This document shows, piece by piece, positions 26,146 to 35,435 of a stretch of DNA of 64,000 nucleotides. The notes beneath the pieces were generated by a model. That model was given only the letters and a program-made list of their open reading frames with translations, did no database searches and had not been told where the DNA came from. The DNA comes from an uncultured bacterium. GTDB taxonomy: Bacteria > Acidobacteriota > Aminicenantia > Aminicenantales > CALLJL01. The DNA lies in contig CALLJL010000004.1 of the NCBI GenBank assembly GCA_938092135.1, positions 1 through 64,000 of the forward strand. The letters run 5' to 3'. The stretch's first letter is position 1. Every line of letters starts with the position of its first letter. Both the position numbers and the translations under genes were made by a program.

Positions 26146-27326
26146 TGAAAACTTTAAAACCCCTTAATGGAAATCAGAGCATTGCGGAAGCGGCCCGCCA
26201 AATTGATCCTGATGTCATTGCCGCCTATCCTATTACTCCATCCACAGCCGTCGTTGAAACAATTGCTCAATTCAAAGCCGATGGTCTCATTACGGGCGAA
26301 TTTGTCTGTCCTGAAAGTGAGCATAGCGCCATGAGTGTTTGTATCGGTGCCGCTGCGGCCGGTGGCCGGGTTATGACCGCTACCTCTTCTCAGGGTTTAG
26401 CTCTGATGTGGGAAATGCTTTATATTGCTGCCGGACTGCGATTGCCCATTGTAGCGGCTATTGCTAATAGAGCCCTTAGCGCGCCCATCAATATTCATGG
26501 CGACCATAGCGATACTATGGGCGCTCGGGACTCAGGCTGGATTCAAATCTACTCTGAAAATTGCCAGGAAGCCTATGATAATTTTATCCAGGCTTTTCGG
26601 ATAGCCGAGCATCCTGATGTGCGTACGCCAGTTCTCGTGGGCTTCGATGGATTCATCATCAGCCATTCAACCGAAATTGTGGAGGTAGAAGATGATGAGG
26701 AAGTTCGTCAATTTGTCGGCGAATATCTGCCTCTTTATCCCCTCCTTGACACTAGCCGTCGCTTCACCGTTGGTCCCATTGATTTTACCGACTATTATTT
26801 TGAACATAAAAGAAACCAGATTGAAGGCATAGAAAATTCACCTCGAATTATAGAGCAAGTTGGTCAGGAATTTGGTCAAAGGTTTGGCCGTTATTACGGC
26901 TTTATAGATGCTTATCGTCTAGAGGATGCCGAACTGGCCATTGTGGTTATGGGTTCAGCTGCCGGCACTTGTAAAGATGCTATTGATGAACTAAGAGAGG
27001 AAGGCCTAAAAATAGGCCTTCTTAAGCCCCGGGTTTTTAGGCCCTTCCCTCACGAAATAATTGCCAAAGCCCTTAAGGACAAGCTAGCGGTTGCTGTTCT
27101 TGATCGTTCCTCAAGTCCGGGTGCTTTTGGTGCCCCCTTATTTAACGAAATTCGTTCAGCCCTTTATGATTATGAAAAAAGGCCCAAAATAATTAACTAT
27201 ATTTATGGCCTTGGCGGTCGGGACATAAAGATTGAACATTTTAAAGAGGCAGCTCAGAATCTGGTCAAGATAGCTACTACAGGCCGAATTGATTCCTACG
27301 TGGGCTATCTCAACCTAAGAGAGTAA
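26145..27326 (+). CDS. porA: 2-oxoacid:ferredoxin oxidoreductase subunit alpha
   Basis: A 393-residue alpha subunit (pyrimidine-binding part of the TPP site). It has AAYPITPSTAVVETIAQF, ESEHSAMSVCIGAAAAGGR and TSSQGLALMWEMLYIAAGLR, the signature of pyruvate and 2-ketoisovalerate oxidoreductases. The later region GLLKPRVFRPFPHEII is the domain II interface. The acid oxidised is most likely pyruvate, but branched 2-oxoacids cannot be excluded. It is tightly coupled to the delta gene. Confidence 0.92.
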   Translation: MKTLKPLNGNQSIAEAARQIDPDVIAAYPITPSTAVVETIAQFKADGLITGEFVCPESEHSAMSVCIGAAAAGGRVMTATSSQGLALMWEMLYIAAGLRLPIVAAIANRALSAPINIHGDHSDTMGARDSGWIQIYSENCQEAYDNFIQAFRIAEHPDVRTPVLVGFDGFIISHSTEIVEVEDDEEVRQFVGEYLPLYPLLDTSRRFTVGPIDFTDYYFEHKRNQIEGIENSPRIIEQVGQEFGQRFGRYYGFIDAYRLEDAELAIVVMGSAAGTCKDAIDELREEGLKIGLLKPRVFRPFPHEIIAKALKDKLAVAVLDRSSSPGAFGAPLFNEIRSALYDYEKRPKIINYIYGLGGRDIKIEHFKEAAQNLVKIATTGRIDSYVGYLNLRE

Positions 27327-27337
27327 GGAGGACTTTT

Positions 27338-28273
27338 ATGGCTGCAGTGAGATTAAAAGATTTAGCTAAAATGGAAGATAGGCTAGTTGCTGGCCATGGC
27401 ATGTGTCTTGGCTGTGGCATTCCTATAATTTTTAAAGTAATCCTAAGGGCAACCGAAGATCCCCTAATTGTCACCTGCGCAACCGGTTGTCTCGAAGTTT
27501 GCACGACTATTTTTCCCAGAACAGCCTGGAATGTTACTTGGATTCATAGTGCCTTTGAAAACGCAGCGGCGACAGCGGCGGGTATTGAGGCTATGTATCG
27601 AGCTTTAAGAAATAAGGGAAAAATCCCTCGAGATAAGAAGATTAAAATTCTGGCTATAGGCGGTGATGGCGCTACCTACGATATAGGTCTTCAAGCCTTG
27701 TCAGGAGCTGTAGAAAGGGGGCATGATTTTGTCTATGTTTGCTATGATAATAACGTATATGCTAATACAGGTGGCCAAAGGTCATCGGCCACCCCCTTAG
27801 GAGCTTCAGCAACCACAGCCCCTGCCGGCTCCACAAGCCCAGGAAAATTACAGCCCAGAAAAGATCTCACTCGGATAATGGCCGCCCACAAAATTCCTTA
27901 TGTGGCCCAGGCTAGTCCTAACAAATGGCTCGATCTTTATAATAAAGCCAAGAAAGCCTTCGAAATTGAGGGGCCAGCCTTTTTGAATGTGCTTTGCCCT
28001 TGCCCCACAGAATGGAAATATGAAGAATCCCAGGGAATTAAGCTCGCCCAGTTGGCTAATGATACCTGTGTTTGGCCATTATATGAGGTTGAAAAAGGTC
28101 AGTTCAAGATCAATTATCAGCCCAAACAGAAATTGCCCGTGACCGAATGGCTCAAATCCCAAGGGAGATTTAGGCATCTTTTTAAAGAAGAAAATGCCTG
28201 GATGATTGATTTAATTCAGGAACAAGTGGATCGAGATTGGGAAGAGTTGAATAAACTGGCAGCATTAAAATAA
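27338..28273 (+). CDS. porB: 2-oxoacid:ferredoxin oxidoreductase subunit beta (TPP-binding)
   Basis: A 311-residue beta subunit binding the TPP diphosphate and one [4Fe-4S] cluster. It has the cysteines GMCLGCGIP and ATGCLEVC, and a late Cys in LNVLCPCPTEW. The TPP/Mg motif GGDGATYDIGLQALSGAVERG with DNNVYANTGGQRSSATP is typical of PorB. The operon ends after this gene with a hairpin terminator at 28301-28323. The complete four-subunit enzyme is therefore encoded in one transcript. Confidence 0.93.
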   Translation: MAAVRLKDLAKMEDRLVAGHGMCLGCGIPIIFKVILRATEDPLIVTCATGCLEVCTTIFPRTAWNVTWIHSAFENAAATAAGIEAMYRALRNKGKIPRDKKIKILAIGGDGATYDIGLQALSGAVERGHDFVYVCYDNNVYANTGGQRSSATPLGASATTAPAGSTSPGKLQPRKDLTRIMAAHKIPYVAQASPNKWLDLYNKAKKAFEIEGPAFLNVLCPCPTEWKYEESQGIKLAQLANDTCVWPLYEVEKGQFKINYQPKQKLPVTEWLKSQGRFRHLFKEENAWMIDLIQEQVDRDWEELNKLAALK

Positions 28274-28300
28274 ACAGCGGCCAAGCAGTCTCTACTAAAT

Positions 28301-28323
28301 TAAGGGTTGATTAACCCTTTTTT
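28301..28323 (+). terminator. Rho-independent terminator of the por operon
   Basis: Perfect seven-base stem AAGGGTT / AACCCTT with a GATT loop, followed directly by five T residues. It lies 28 bases after the porB stop. Confidence 0.75.
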
Positions 28324-28419
28324 CTTCTATTTACTCCCTAAATTCACCCCAAAAGGCTATTCCAATTGTCTTTTGCCGCGAGCAAGCTGAAAAAGGACAA
28401 ATAATAAAAGGAGAAAACC

Positions 28420-29313
28420 ATGGGTTATCTAGAAAGGAGGACTTGGATTCTTTATTTAATTATAATTGTTTTTTCCTCACTAGTCATAATTCAAGTTTTC
28501 AGCGCTGATAAAAAGCTCAGGGTTATAAAAAATGGGGCAGCAATTTATTTAAATCCCGATGAAAAAAGCCCCCTTCTTGAAAATGTTCCCCAGGGAACAA
28601 TTGTTAGCCTTTTATCTCCCGGGAAATTCAAAGTCAACTGGTATTATGTAAGTTATCAATCGTCTTCAGGAGCGGTGAAATCAGGTTATATTCATGAATC
28701 ATCGGTAGAACCATTATTCCAAGCCCAGAAAATTATCACCATTAAAGGCGAAGAAGCCAGCTATTTTTCGGTCTTCGATTTTTGTCATCTTGAGCCATCT
28801 TTCTGGGGAGCCCCCATAGAAAAAATAATCTCTTTAGAAGGTGAACCAGATCAAAGAAAAAAATTAGACAATCTTGAAGTTCTCTATTATCAGCGCGATT
28901 TGATGGATTATATGGCTTATTTGCAATTCATTTTTAATGACAATTCGCTAATTCAAATCCATATTGAACTCTGGCAAATAGCTGGATCGAAGAACAAGCC
29001 CCTTCGCGACTATGAACAAATTAAAACCTGTCTCTCAACTAATTTTGGCTCTCCTTTTGAAGATATAGTCCATTGGCAAAACCCTACTTTTCGTTATGAT
29101 GAATTAAGCTGGGGTTATGCCGTCAGTTTAGGACATTTAATCTATCAGACAAGATGGATTAATCAAGGGGTGGAATTAGGTCTCAGATTGAGGGGGGAAA
29201 ACAAAAAAAATTGGCTTGAAGTTGAAGGGACTCAGATCAATTACCAAGAAATAGCTAAAAAGGTAAGTCGGGATGATTTCTTTCGTTTTCAGAAAAGATC
29301 TTTGAGGGAATAA
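28420..29313 (+). CDS. Exported hypothetical protein with SH3-like domain
   Basis: A 297-residue protein of unknown function. Residues about 8-28 form a hydrophobic signal or anchor. Residues about 35-95 look like a bacterial SH3 domain: LRVIKNGAAIYLNPDE, VPQGTIVSLLSPG and a final SGYIHESSVE. The C-terminal 190 residues (from EEASYFSVFDF) resemble no family I can name. The ORF ends inside the convergent M16 gene (59-base overlap), and AAAGGAG precedes the ATG. Periplasmic location is inferred from the signal. Confidence 0.7.
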   Translation: MGYLERRTWILYLIIIVFSSLVIIQVFSADKKLRVIKNGAAIYLNPDEKSPLLENVPQGTIVSLLSPGKFKVNWYYVSYQSSSGAVKSGYIHESSVEPLFQAQKIITIKGEEASYFSVFDFCHLEPSFWGAPIEKIISLEGEPDQRKKLDNLEVLYYQRDLMDYMAYLQFIFNDNSLIQIHIELWQIAGSKNKPLRDYEQIKTCLSTNFGSPFEDIVHWQNPTFRYDELSWGYAVSLGHLIYQTRWINQGVELGLRLRGENKKNWLEVEGTQINYQEIAKKVSRDDFFRFQKRSLRE

Positions 29314-30616
29314 TATTTAAAAAAACAGCTTTTTCAAGATCCAATATCTCTTTAAAAAAAAGGTCAAATTCTTCAAAACCAATCGTGGAAAGGTAATTTT
29401 CGATTATATCTTTTTCAAGACCGAAGGCGTGATGGATGGCCATAATTTCGGCCCTTTTTATTTTAGATTCGAACTGTTTATATTGCCAGAGACGAAAAGC
29501 ATTTCGCCCCATCTCTAAATCTTTCTCATTTAAACCCTTTTCGCTAATTTCCATAAGTCTTTTTTTAAACTTTTCTTTAGCCTCATAAAAATTTTCAGCT
29601 AAGGTTTTAAGATAGATTATCAGAAGGCCACCGCCCCTCATCAAAATTGCCTTAGAACCGGCTTCATAGGCTAAACTTTCCTCTCCCCTGAGAGGCCAGA
29701 TCTTTGAACCAGGGCCCTGGCCAATAACGGCCTCAAGAAATTTGGCCAGAACATAATTCTTCGTGGATAAAGGAGGTAAAGGGAAAGCAGCAGCGAGAAA
29801 AGAAGAGGGACTTTCTTTTTTCAAATTTATTTCTTTTTTTTCTGGAATTTGAACTAAAGGAGTCGATGATTGAAAGCTTTCGCCTTTGGGCAACCGGGCA
29901 AAGGTACTTTCAATAACTGAAGCTATGGTCTTGGGATCAAGATCGGAAACCACTGAAATAATTATATTTGCCCCGACAAAATACTTCTGATGATAAATCT
30001 TCGCGTCTTCACTTTTTATGGCTTCAACTGTTAAGGAATGCCCATAACTGCTTGCACTATAAGCGGAGGAACCAAAAAAAGCTTCAAGTAGGGTAAGCTC
30101 AGCTCTTGAATCAACATCATCTAATTCCCTTTTTTGGTTGTTTTTTAAAACCTCTTTAAGGTTATTTAATCTTAACCCTGAAAAAATAGGACGGGAAAAA
30201 CTTCGATAGATTAATTTCATTGTGTTTTCGAAATTGGCTGAAAGACATTCGATGGACACCACTAGAAAATCTCCCCTGGAGACCATTTTAATTTCTGCGC
30301 CACTTTTCATAAATTCTTTTAAATAATTAATATCAGGCGGATCAAGGCAAAGTCTTGTTACCAAATATCCAAGACCGGCCTTTCCCGGAGGATCGGCCAG
30401 CTTTCCCCCATTAATCAAAATAAAAACGGCGGTAGTTTGACTATTGGAATTTTGATCAATGATCAGTTGCAGGCCATTGGTCAGGGTATTAATTTTGACC
30501 TGAGCCAAACCCTGATTTAAATTAAAGAAAAGAAGCAAAATATGTATCGTAATAAACCATTTTAAGTTTATAAATCCCCTCCATCTTGACCTTTTCAGAG
30601 CTTTAACTATTAACAT
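29255..30616 (-). CDS. M16 peptidase-like protein without the zinc motif
   Basis: A 453-residue exported member of the M16 (insulinase/pitrilysin) family with an N-terminal signal segment. It has the family opening LTNGLQLIIDQNSNSQTTAVFILINGGKLAD, here cited only in part as LTNGLQLIIDQ and LINGGKLAD. The HxxEH site is replaced by GYLVTRL, so it should not be catalytic. It follows the active M16 gene by 9 bases and is presumably the beta-like partner of a heterodimer, as in mitochondrial processing peptidase. The C-terminus overlaps the convergent SH3 gene by 59 bases. Confidence 0.85.
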   Translation of the reverse strand: MLIVKALKRSRWRGFINLKWFITIHILLLFFNLNQGLAQVKINTLTNGLQLIIDQNSNSQTTAVFILINGGKLADPPGKAGLGYLVTRLCLDPPDINYLKEFMKSGAEIKMVSRGDFLVVSIECLSANFENTMKLIYRSFSRPIFSGLRLNNLKEVLKNNQKRELDDVDSRAELTLLEAFFGSSAYSASSYGHSLTVEAIKSEDAKIYHQKYFVGANIIISVVSDLDPKTIASVIESTFARLPKGESFQSSTPLVQIPEKKEINLKKESPSSFLAAAFPLPPLSTKNYVLAKFLEAVIGQGPGSKIWPLRGEESLAYEAGSKAILMRGGGLLIIYLKTLAENFYEAKEKFKKRLMEISEKGLNEKDLEMGRNAFRLWQYKQFESKIKRAEIMAIHHAFGLEKDIIENYLSTIGFEEFDLFFKEILDLEKAVFLNIIPSKIFSENERNHPDLPF

Positions 30617-30625
30617 TTAAGCTTT

Positions 30626-32020
30626 TTAATTAAACTTTTTTATGGGATTAATGACAATGATGGCCATTTGGGGCCGGCTAAGATATTTTGAGGCCGCCCG
30701 TCTTAAGTCAGTGGAATTTATTTTTTCAATCGTTTCAAGATAAGGAGGCAAAGTAGTTCCCTCAAGCAGGAGGAGATATAAAGCCACAGAAGACGCTAAT
30801 TTCAGGCCATCTTCAAGGGACCTTTCAGCATTTAATTGAACTTGTTTTTTGGCTGAGGTTAAAAAATCAAAGACATAATCTTTAGTTTCCCCCAAAACAT
30901 CATCGGGAGAAAAATTTTCTTGGGATAATTGGCGAAGCCATCGGCTGACCTCCCTTTCGGCCAAAACGACATTTTTTGGGTCAAGGACTAGATGAATTAA
31001 CAATACTCCACTATATTTGTGGGCATTAAAAGAAACATAAAGATTGGCTACAGAAATTCGTTTTGACCCCAAGGCCATAGCGAGCAAAGGATTAAGGCCT
31101 CGACCCATAATTGTTGCCAGGAGGTCAAAGGCATATTGGTCATAACTAGTGAGATCAGGAGCTCGACAAACTAATAGTAAATGGCTTTGTTGCTCGTCCA
31201 TTTCTTTTTCGATTCGCCCTGTCTTCTCAAGAGGCGGAGGAGGGTGAATAACCGGCCTTGGCCTTTTTTCTCCTTTTATTTGTCCGAAATATCTTTTAAT
31301 CAATTCTTCAATTTTAGTTGCTTTTAAGTCGGTAACAACGGCTAAGGCGCTATTAGTCGGGGAATAAAATTCACGGTGAGCCTTGATCACCTGATCTAAA
31401 GTCAATTGCTTCACCGTTTCAGCCCGGCCAATCAAAGGATGACCATAGGCATGGTCAGGAAAAAGAGATTCATATCCCAGAGTCAGAGCCAGGGAAAGCG
31501 GCTCTGAGGCCTGGAGGTTCATTTCCTCAAGAATAATCTGCTTCTCTTTGGCCAAATCATCTTCATTCAAATTAAGATTAAAAATGAGGTCAATGAAATT
31601 TATGATTCCTACCTCAATTTCTTCCTTGGGAACTGAAAGCTCGAAAAGAGTGGCATCAAGACTTGTGTGACCATTGATCCAGGCCCCAATTCGTTTCAGT
31701 TCATTATGAATTTCTTCTACCGTTTTTGATCTTTCTCCGCGGAAAAGAATAATATGTTCGAGAAGATGAGCTAAACCGTACATTGAAGGTGATTCATCTC
31801 GCGATCCGAAGCCAACTGCCATTGCTAAATTTACAAGTTGAGAGCCGGGTCGATCGATAAGCAAAACCTTTAAGCCATTGTCGAGAATCAAATTGAGTTC
31901 TTTGGTTTCTGGCGTCGAGATTAAGGGGAAAAAACAAAGATATAAGACAAAAAAGAAGAGAAGAAGATTACCCCGAAGTTTTCTTAAAGAATTTAGCCAA
32001 TTTCTCTTTTTAGGAAACAC
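30626..32020 (-). CDS. M16 family zinc metallopeptidase (active-site subunit)
   Basis: A 464-residue secreted peptidase. A signal segment (about residues 17-37) precedes LDNGLKVLLIDRPGSQLVNL. The inverted zinc motif HLLEH (in GLAHLLEHIILFRG) is intact, and the third ligand Glu lies in KEKQIILEEM about 75 residues later. It probably degrades oligopeptides in the periplasm. The start codon appears to be GTG at 32018-32020, without a clear ribosome site. It is transcribed before the inactive partner and divergently from the sigma-54 regulator. Confidence 0.87.
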   Translation of the reverse strand: MFPKKRNWLNSLRKLRGNLLLFFFVLYLCFFPLISTPETKELNLILDNGLKVLLIDRPGSQLVNLAMAVGFGSRDESPSMYGLAHLLEHIILFRGERSKTVEEIHNELKRIGAWINGHTSLDATLFELSVPKEEIEVGIINFIDLIFNLNLNEDDLAKEKQIILEEMNLQASEPLSLALTLGYESLFPDHAYGHPLIGRAETVKQLTLDQVIKAHREFYSPTNSALAVVTDLKATKIEELIKRYFGQIKGEKRPRPVIHPPPPLEKTGRIEKEMDEQQSHLLLVCRAPDLTSYDQYAFDLLATIMGRGLNPLLAMALGSKRISVANLYVSFNAHKYSGVLLIHLVLDPKNVVLAEREVSRWLRQLSQENFSPDDVLGETKDYVFDFLTSAKKQVQLNAERSLEDGLKLASSVALYLLLLEGTTLPPYLETIEKINSTDLRRAASKYLSRPQMAIIVINPIKKFN

Positions 32021-32214
32021 AATAAATATAATACCACTTACTCCAATTCAAGGCGAATTGATTTTGAAATTTCGGTTAAGATTCATTGATTCTTGTAAGA
32101 GGAAGCCAGTTGGGGCTAATCGCAAATAGCCAAAGCCTGCGCACTTACTATTGTCTTTAAGGCCTAGAAATAAGAATTTATTTATTTTCAATAAATTTGT
32201 GTTAAAATTCCATA

Positions 32215-33693
32215 ATGAAGGTGGAATGCAGAATGAAAAATAAAAAACCAGCAGCCCGGGTTCTCGTCGTTGATGATGAGGAGGGAATTCGTAATTCCCT
32301 CAGGATGATTCTTTCTTATGAAGGCTATGAAGTTTTTGAGGCGATTTCAGCTGAGCAAGCTCTGAATCTACTAGAAGAAATTGCCGGCATAGACGTCATC
32401 TTGCTTGATGTTAAGCTACCTGGTTTGAGTGGACTTGATCTTTTAGCTGAAATAAAAAAGAGGCCACTTGCTCCTGAAGTCATTATGATTTCAGGGCATG
32501 GAACGATACAAACAGCTGTCGAAAGTACTAAATTAGGGGCTTTCGATTTTCTCGAGAAACCCTTAGAAAGGGATAGAGTTTTGCTTTGCCTTCGCAATGC
32601 CCTTAATCAGAACCGGTTACGCCGGGAATGTCTCGATTTACGTCGACGAGCCGAAAGAAAATATGAATTAATTGGTAATCACCCGGTTATGAAAAAGCTC
32701 TGGGAAGATATTCTTCGGGCTGCACCGACAAATGCCACCGTCCTTATCCAAGGCGAAAGTGGTACCGGAAAGGAATTAATCGCCAGGGCCATTCATGAAA
32801 ACAGTCTCAGAGCCAAAGAGAAATTTGTTCAGGTCAATTGCGCCGCTATTCCTGAAGAATTAATCGAAAGCGAGCTTTTCGGTCATGAGAAGGGAGCTTT
32901 TACTGGAGCGACTGAAAAAAAACTGGGCAAATTCGAGTTGGCTGACGGTGGGACCATTTTTTTAGATGAAATTGGCGATATGAGTTTAAAAACCCAATCT
33001 AAAGTTCTGCGAGTCCTTGAACAGGGTGAGGTGCAAAGGGTTGGTTCAAACAAAATAATTAAGGTTGATGTCAGGGTGATTGCGGCGACGAATAAAAATT
33101 TATTGGCTGAGATTAAGGCTGGTCGATTTCGGGAAGACCTTTACTTCCGTCTAAATGTTATACCTATTTATTCTCCACCGCTTAGGGAGCATAGGGAGGA
33201 TATTCCTTTACTGATTGATTATTTCAGTCGAGTTTTGGCTGAAGAAAACAACTTCCGGCCAAAACGATTTTCTCCTGAGGCGATTGAAGCGCTGATGAAG
33301 TATTCTTGGAAGGGTAATGTGAGGGAATTGAAGAATTTAGTGGAAAGATTGCTGATCATGGTGGAGGGGGAGATTGTGGAAAAACATCATCTGCCCGATT
33401 ATATCCTTGAAAAATCATCTTTGACCATACCTGATATAAAAAAGATTAAAACGCTTCAGGATTTTCTCGAAGAAGCTGAAAAATCGTTCATTTTGGCTAA
33501 ACTTGAGGAAAATAGCTGGAACATTGCCAAAACAGCCCGCTCTATTGGAACGGCTCGCAGCAACCTCTACAAAAAAATGGCCCAGTATGGTATAAAAATA
33601 GTGGTTGGAGCAGACGAGGCGGTTGCTCCTCCTGGCTTGATAAGGACAGGAGGGGAGGAAAGTCCGAACTCCACAGGGCAGGATGGTCGCTAA
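32215..33693 (+). CDS. NtrC-family sigma-54-dependent response regulator, 3' end inside rnpB
   Basis: A 492-residue regulator. The receiver domain (about residues 15-130) has phospho-acceptor Asp in VILLDVKLPG. The AAA+ domain (about 150-385) has Walker A GESGTGKELIARAIH, the sigma-54 contact loop GAFTGA, and FLDEIGD. A Fis-type helix-turn-helix (NIAKTARSIGTARSNLYKKM) ends near residue 460. Homologues normally stop about there. This frame instead runs about 30 codons further, and those codons are the first 91 bases of rnpB, ending at TAA 33691-33693. Start 32215 (ATG) lies about 6 bases after a TTAAAAT-like -10; ATG 32233 behind AAGGTGG is the alternative. Confidence 0.88.
   Translation: MKVECRMKNKKPAARVLVVDDEEGIRNSLRMILSYEGYEVFEAISAEQALNLLEEIAGIDVILLDVKLPGLSGLDLLAEIKKRPLAPEVIMISGHGTIQTAVESTKLGAFDFLEKPLERDRVLLCLRNALNQNRLRRECLDLRRRAERKYELIGNHPVMKKLWEDILRAAPTNATVLIQGESGTGKELIARAIHENSLRAKEKFVQVNCAAIPEELIESELFGHEKGAFTGATEKKLGKFELADGGTIFLDEIGDMSLKTQSKVLRVLEQGEVQRVGSNKIIKVDVRVIAATNKNLLAEIKAGRFREDLYFRLNVIPIYSPPLREHREDIPLLIDYFSRVLAEENNFRPKRFSPEAIEALMKYSWKGNVRELKNLVERLLIMVEGEIVEKHHLPDYILEKSSLTIPDIKKIKTLQDFLEEAEKSFILAKLEENSWNIAKTARSIGTARSNLYKKMAQYGIKIVVGADEAVAPPGLIRTGGEESPNSTGQDGR
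33568..33596 (+). promoter_or_regulatory. Putative rnpB promoter inside the regulator gene
   Basis: TATAAA at 33591-33596 places a start site near 33603, exactly where the P1 helix of RNase P RNA begins. The upstream hexamer TACAAA at 33568-33573 (17-base spacer) is only a weak -35. Confidence 0.5.
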
Positions 33694-33989
33694 CAGCGAC
33701 TCCGGGCGACCGGAGGAAAGTGCCACAGAGAACAGACCGCCGAAGGGGAAGCATTGAAGCTTTCCTCAGGCAAGGGTGAAACGGTGAGGTAAGAGCTCAC
33801 CGCTCTGATGGTGACATCAGAGGCATGGCAAACCCCATCCGGAGCAAGACCAAACAAGCCCCCGAAGAGGTGGCCCGCCTCATGGGGGCGGGTAGGTCGC
33901 AAAACCTTCTGAGCAATCAGAAGGTCAGACAAATAACCGCCCTCGCCCTAAAGGCGAGAACAGAATTCGGCTTACGTTCTGCTCCAACC
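33603..33989 (+). ncRNA. rnpB: RNase P RNA, bacterial type A
   Basis: Catalytic RNA that matures tRNA 5' ends. The 5' strand GGTTGGAGCAGA pairs with TCTGCTCCAACC at 33978-33989 to form P1. Conserved core blocks are visible: GAGGAAAGTCCGAACTCC, ACAGGGCAGGATGG, GGAAAGTGCCACAGA, the AAGGGTGAAACGGTGAGGTAAGAG region, GGCAAACCCCATCCGGAGC and near the 3' end AGACAAATAACCGCC followed by ACAGAATTCGGCTTA. About 387 bases, normal for type A. Its first 91 bases are also read as the end of the NtrC-type gene in the same direction. The nuoN stop lies 13 bases past its 3' end on the other strand. Confidence 0.97.
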
Positions 33990-33996
33990 TTTTTTT
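33978..33996 (+). terminator. Probable rnpB terminator (P1 3' strand plus T-run)
   Basis: The 3' strand of P1 is followed at once by seven T residues (33990-33996). A GC-rich helix before a U-tract is the layout of an intrinsic terminator, although the 5' arm is nearly 390 bases upstream, so the immediate hairpin is not local. Confidence 0.4.
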
Positions 33997-34001
33997 AAAA
34001 A

Positions 34002-35435
34002 TTACAAGGGGGGTAAAGAAAGAACTGCTTTTTGGATTAAAGTCAGAACCCGTCCTGGAAATAGCCCTAACTGAAGGACACCGTAAAGACAGAAAAAGAT
34101 AACCACGAGCAAAATAGGATCATCGGCTTTAATTGTAATTTTAGATATTTGCTTTGACATATACATATGAACAATTATTCGGAGGTAATAAAAGACCGAG
34201 ATAAGCGAGGTAAGGACAGCAATGATAACTAGCCCTGTATACCCCTGTCTGACAGCCGTACTAAATACATAGAATTTGGCTAAGAAACCTGCCGTTGGGG
34301 GGAAACCAGCCAGAGAAACAAGAAAAACCGACATGGAGGCAGCCAGCCAGGGAGCCCTGGTAGCCAGTCCATTAAAATCATCAAGCTCATGAAATTCTTG
34401 GCCATTGGGGCTTAAAGCAATTAGGATAGAAAAGGCTCCTATATTCATGAAAAGATAAGCTAATAAATAAAAAATTAACCCTTGACCATCTTGGGTCATG
34501 AGAGCTATCGTCAAATAGCCAGCATGAGCGATGGAAGAATAGGCCAAAAGACGCTTCACGTTTTTTTGCCGCAAAGCGACAAGATTGCCCACAATCATGG
34601 TTAAGGCGCTCAAGAGCCAAAGAATAATCTGAAGATTCTGGCGCGAAAAAATGGGCTCAAGGAAAGGTCTTAGCAAGCGGAAAAGAACCAGAAAGCCAGC
34701 CGCTTTCGGCCCGACAGAAAAAAAAGCTGTTATGGGTGTCGGTGCTCCTTGATAAACATCTGGCGTCCACATGTGGAAAGGAACAAGAGCCACCTTAAAA
34801 CCGAAGCCTATGAGGACCAGAGAAAAACCTATAAGGAATAAAGGCGAATTTTCACTTTTATCGATGACAAAGCTTATTTCTTTGAGACTAAAACTCTGGC
34901 TATGGATAAATATAAAGGCAAGACCAAGAACGAGAAAGGATGAAGCTAAACTACCTAAAAGGAAATATTTAATAGCTGCTTCCGATGATTTTTCATCTTC
35001 CTTTTTCAAACCAGCTAGGACATAACTGGCTACCGACAAAGTTTCTAAACCTAGAAAAATGACTATCAAATCTTCAGAAGTGGTCATAATGATAAGTCCG
35101 CTAACAGCAAACAGGAGTAAGCTAAAATACTCACCCCGATTAAAGCCATGCTGAATCATATAGGAAAGGGAAACAAGAATAACCAAAAAGCCCGCCAAAG
35201 AAAAAAGAACGGTCATTAGGATAGCTATATTATCCAGAGTATAAGTGCCTTGAAAATATCCAGCCCCCTTTCCCCAGAAGGTGGCAGCAAAAATAGCGCA
35301 GCCCCCAAGCGAGGCCAAAGCAATGAGACTATGCAGCCATCGTTTTGACCACTGACCAAAAGCCTCAAGCAAGAGGATAATTAAGGAAGCACCCACCAAA
35401 ATTAAAAGAGGAGAAAGGGAGGCAAACTCATTCAT
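34002..35435 (-). CDS. nuoN: NADH-quinone oxidoreductase subunit N
   Basis: A 477-residue antiporter-like subunit of the complex I membrane arm with about 14 helices. The family regions FKVALVPFHMWTPDVYQGAP (proton-channel Lys and His) and RLLAYSSIAHAGYLTIAL are clear, and Glu in FLGLETLSVASYVLAG matches the conserved TM5 glutamate. Last gene of the nuoJKLMN run; its start overlaps the nuoM stop (ATGA). It ends 12 bases from rnpB, which is transcribed toward it. Confidence 0.94.
   Translation of the reverse strand: MNEFASLSPLLILVGASLIILLLEAFGQWSKRWLHSLIALASLGGCAIFAATFWGKGAGYFQGTYTLDNIAILMTVLFSLAGFLVILVSLSYMIQHGFNRGEYFSLLLFAVSGLIIMTTSEDLIVIFLGLETLSVASYVLAGLKKEDEKSSEAAIKYFLLGSLASSFLVLGLAFIFIHSQSFSLKEISFVIDKSENSPLFLIGFSLVLIGFGFKVALVPFHMWTPDVYQGAPTPITAFFSVGPKAAGFLVLFRLLRPFLEPIFSRQNLQIILWLLSALTMIVGNLVALRQKNVKRLLAYSSIAHAGYLTIALMTQDGQGLIFYLLAYLFMNIGAFSILIALSPNGQEFHELDDFNGLATRAPWLAASMSVFLVSLAGFPPTAGFLAKFYVFSTAVRQGYTGLVIIAVLTSLISVFYYLRIIVHMYMSKQISKITIKADDPILLVVIFFCLYGVLQLGLFPGRVLTLIQKAVLSLPPL

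Noticed and set aside
33690-33932. ORFs on the minus strand within rnpB
   Set aside because: They are antisense to a structured RNA with all conserved core blocks and carry no recognisable protein pattern.
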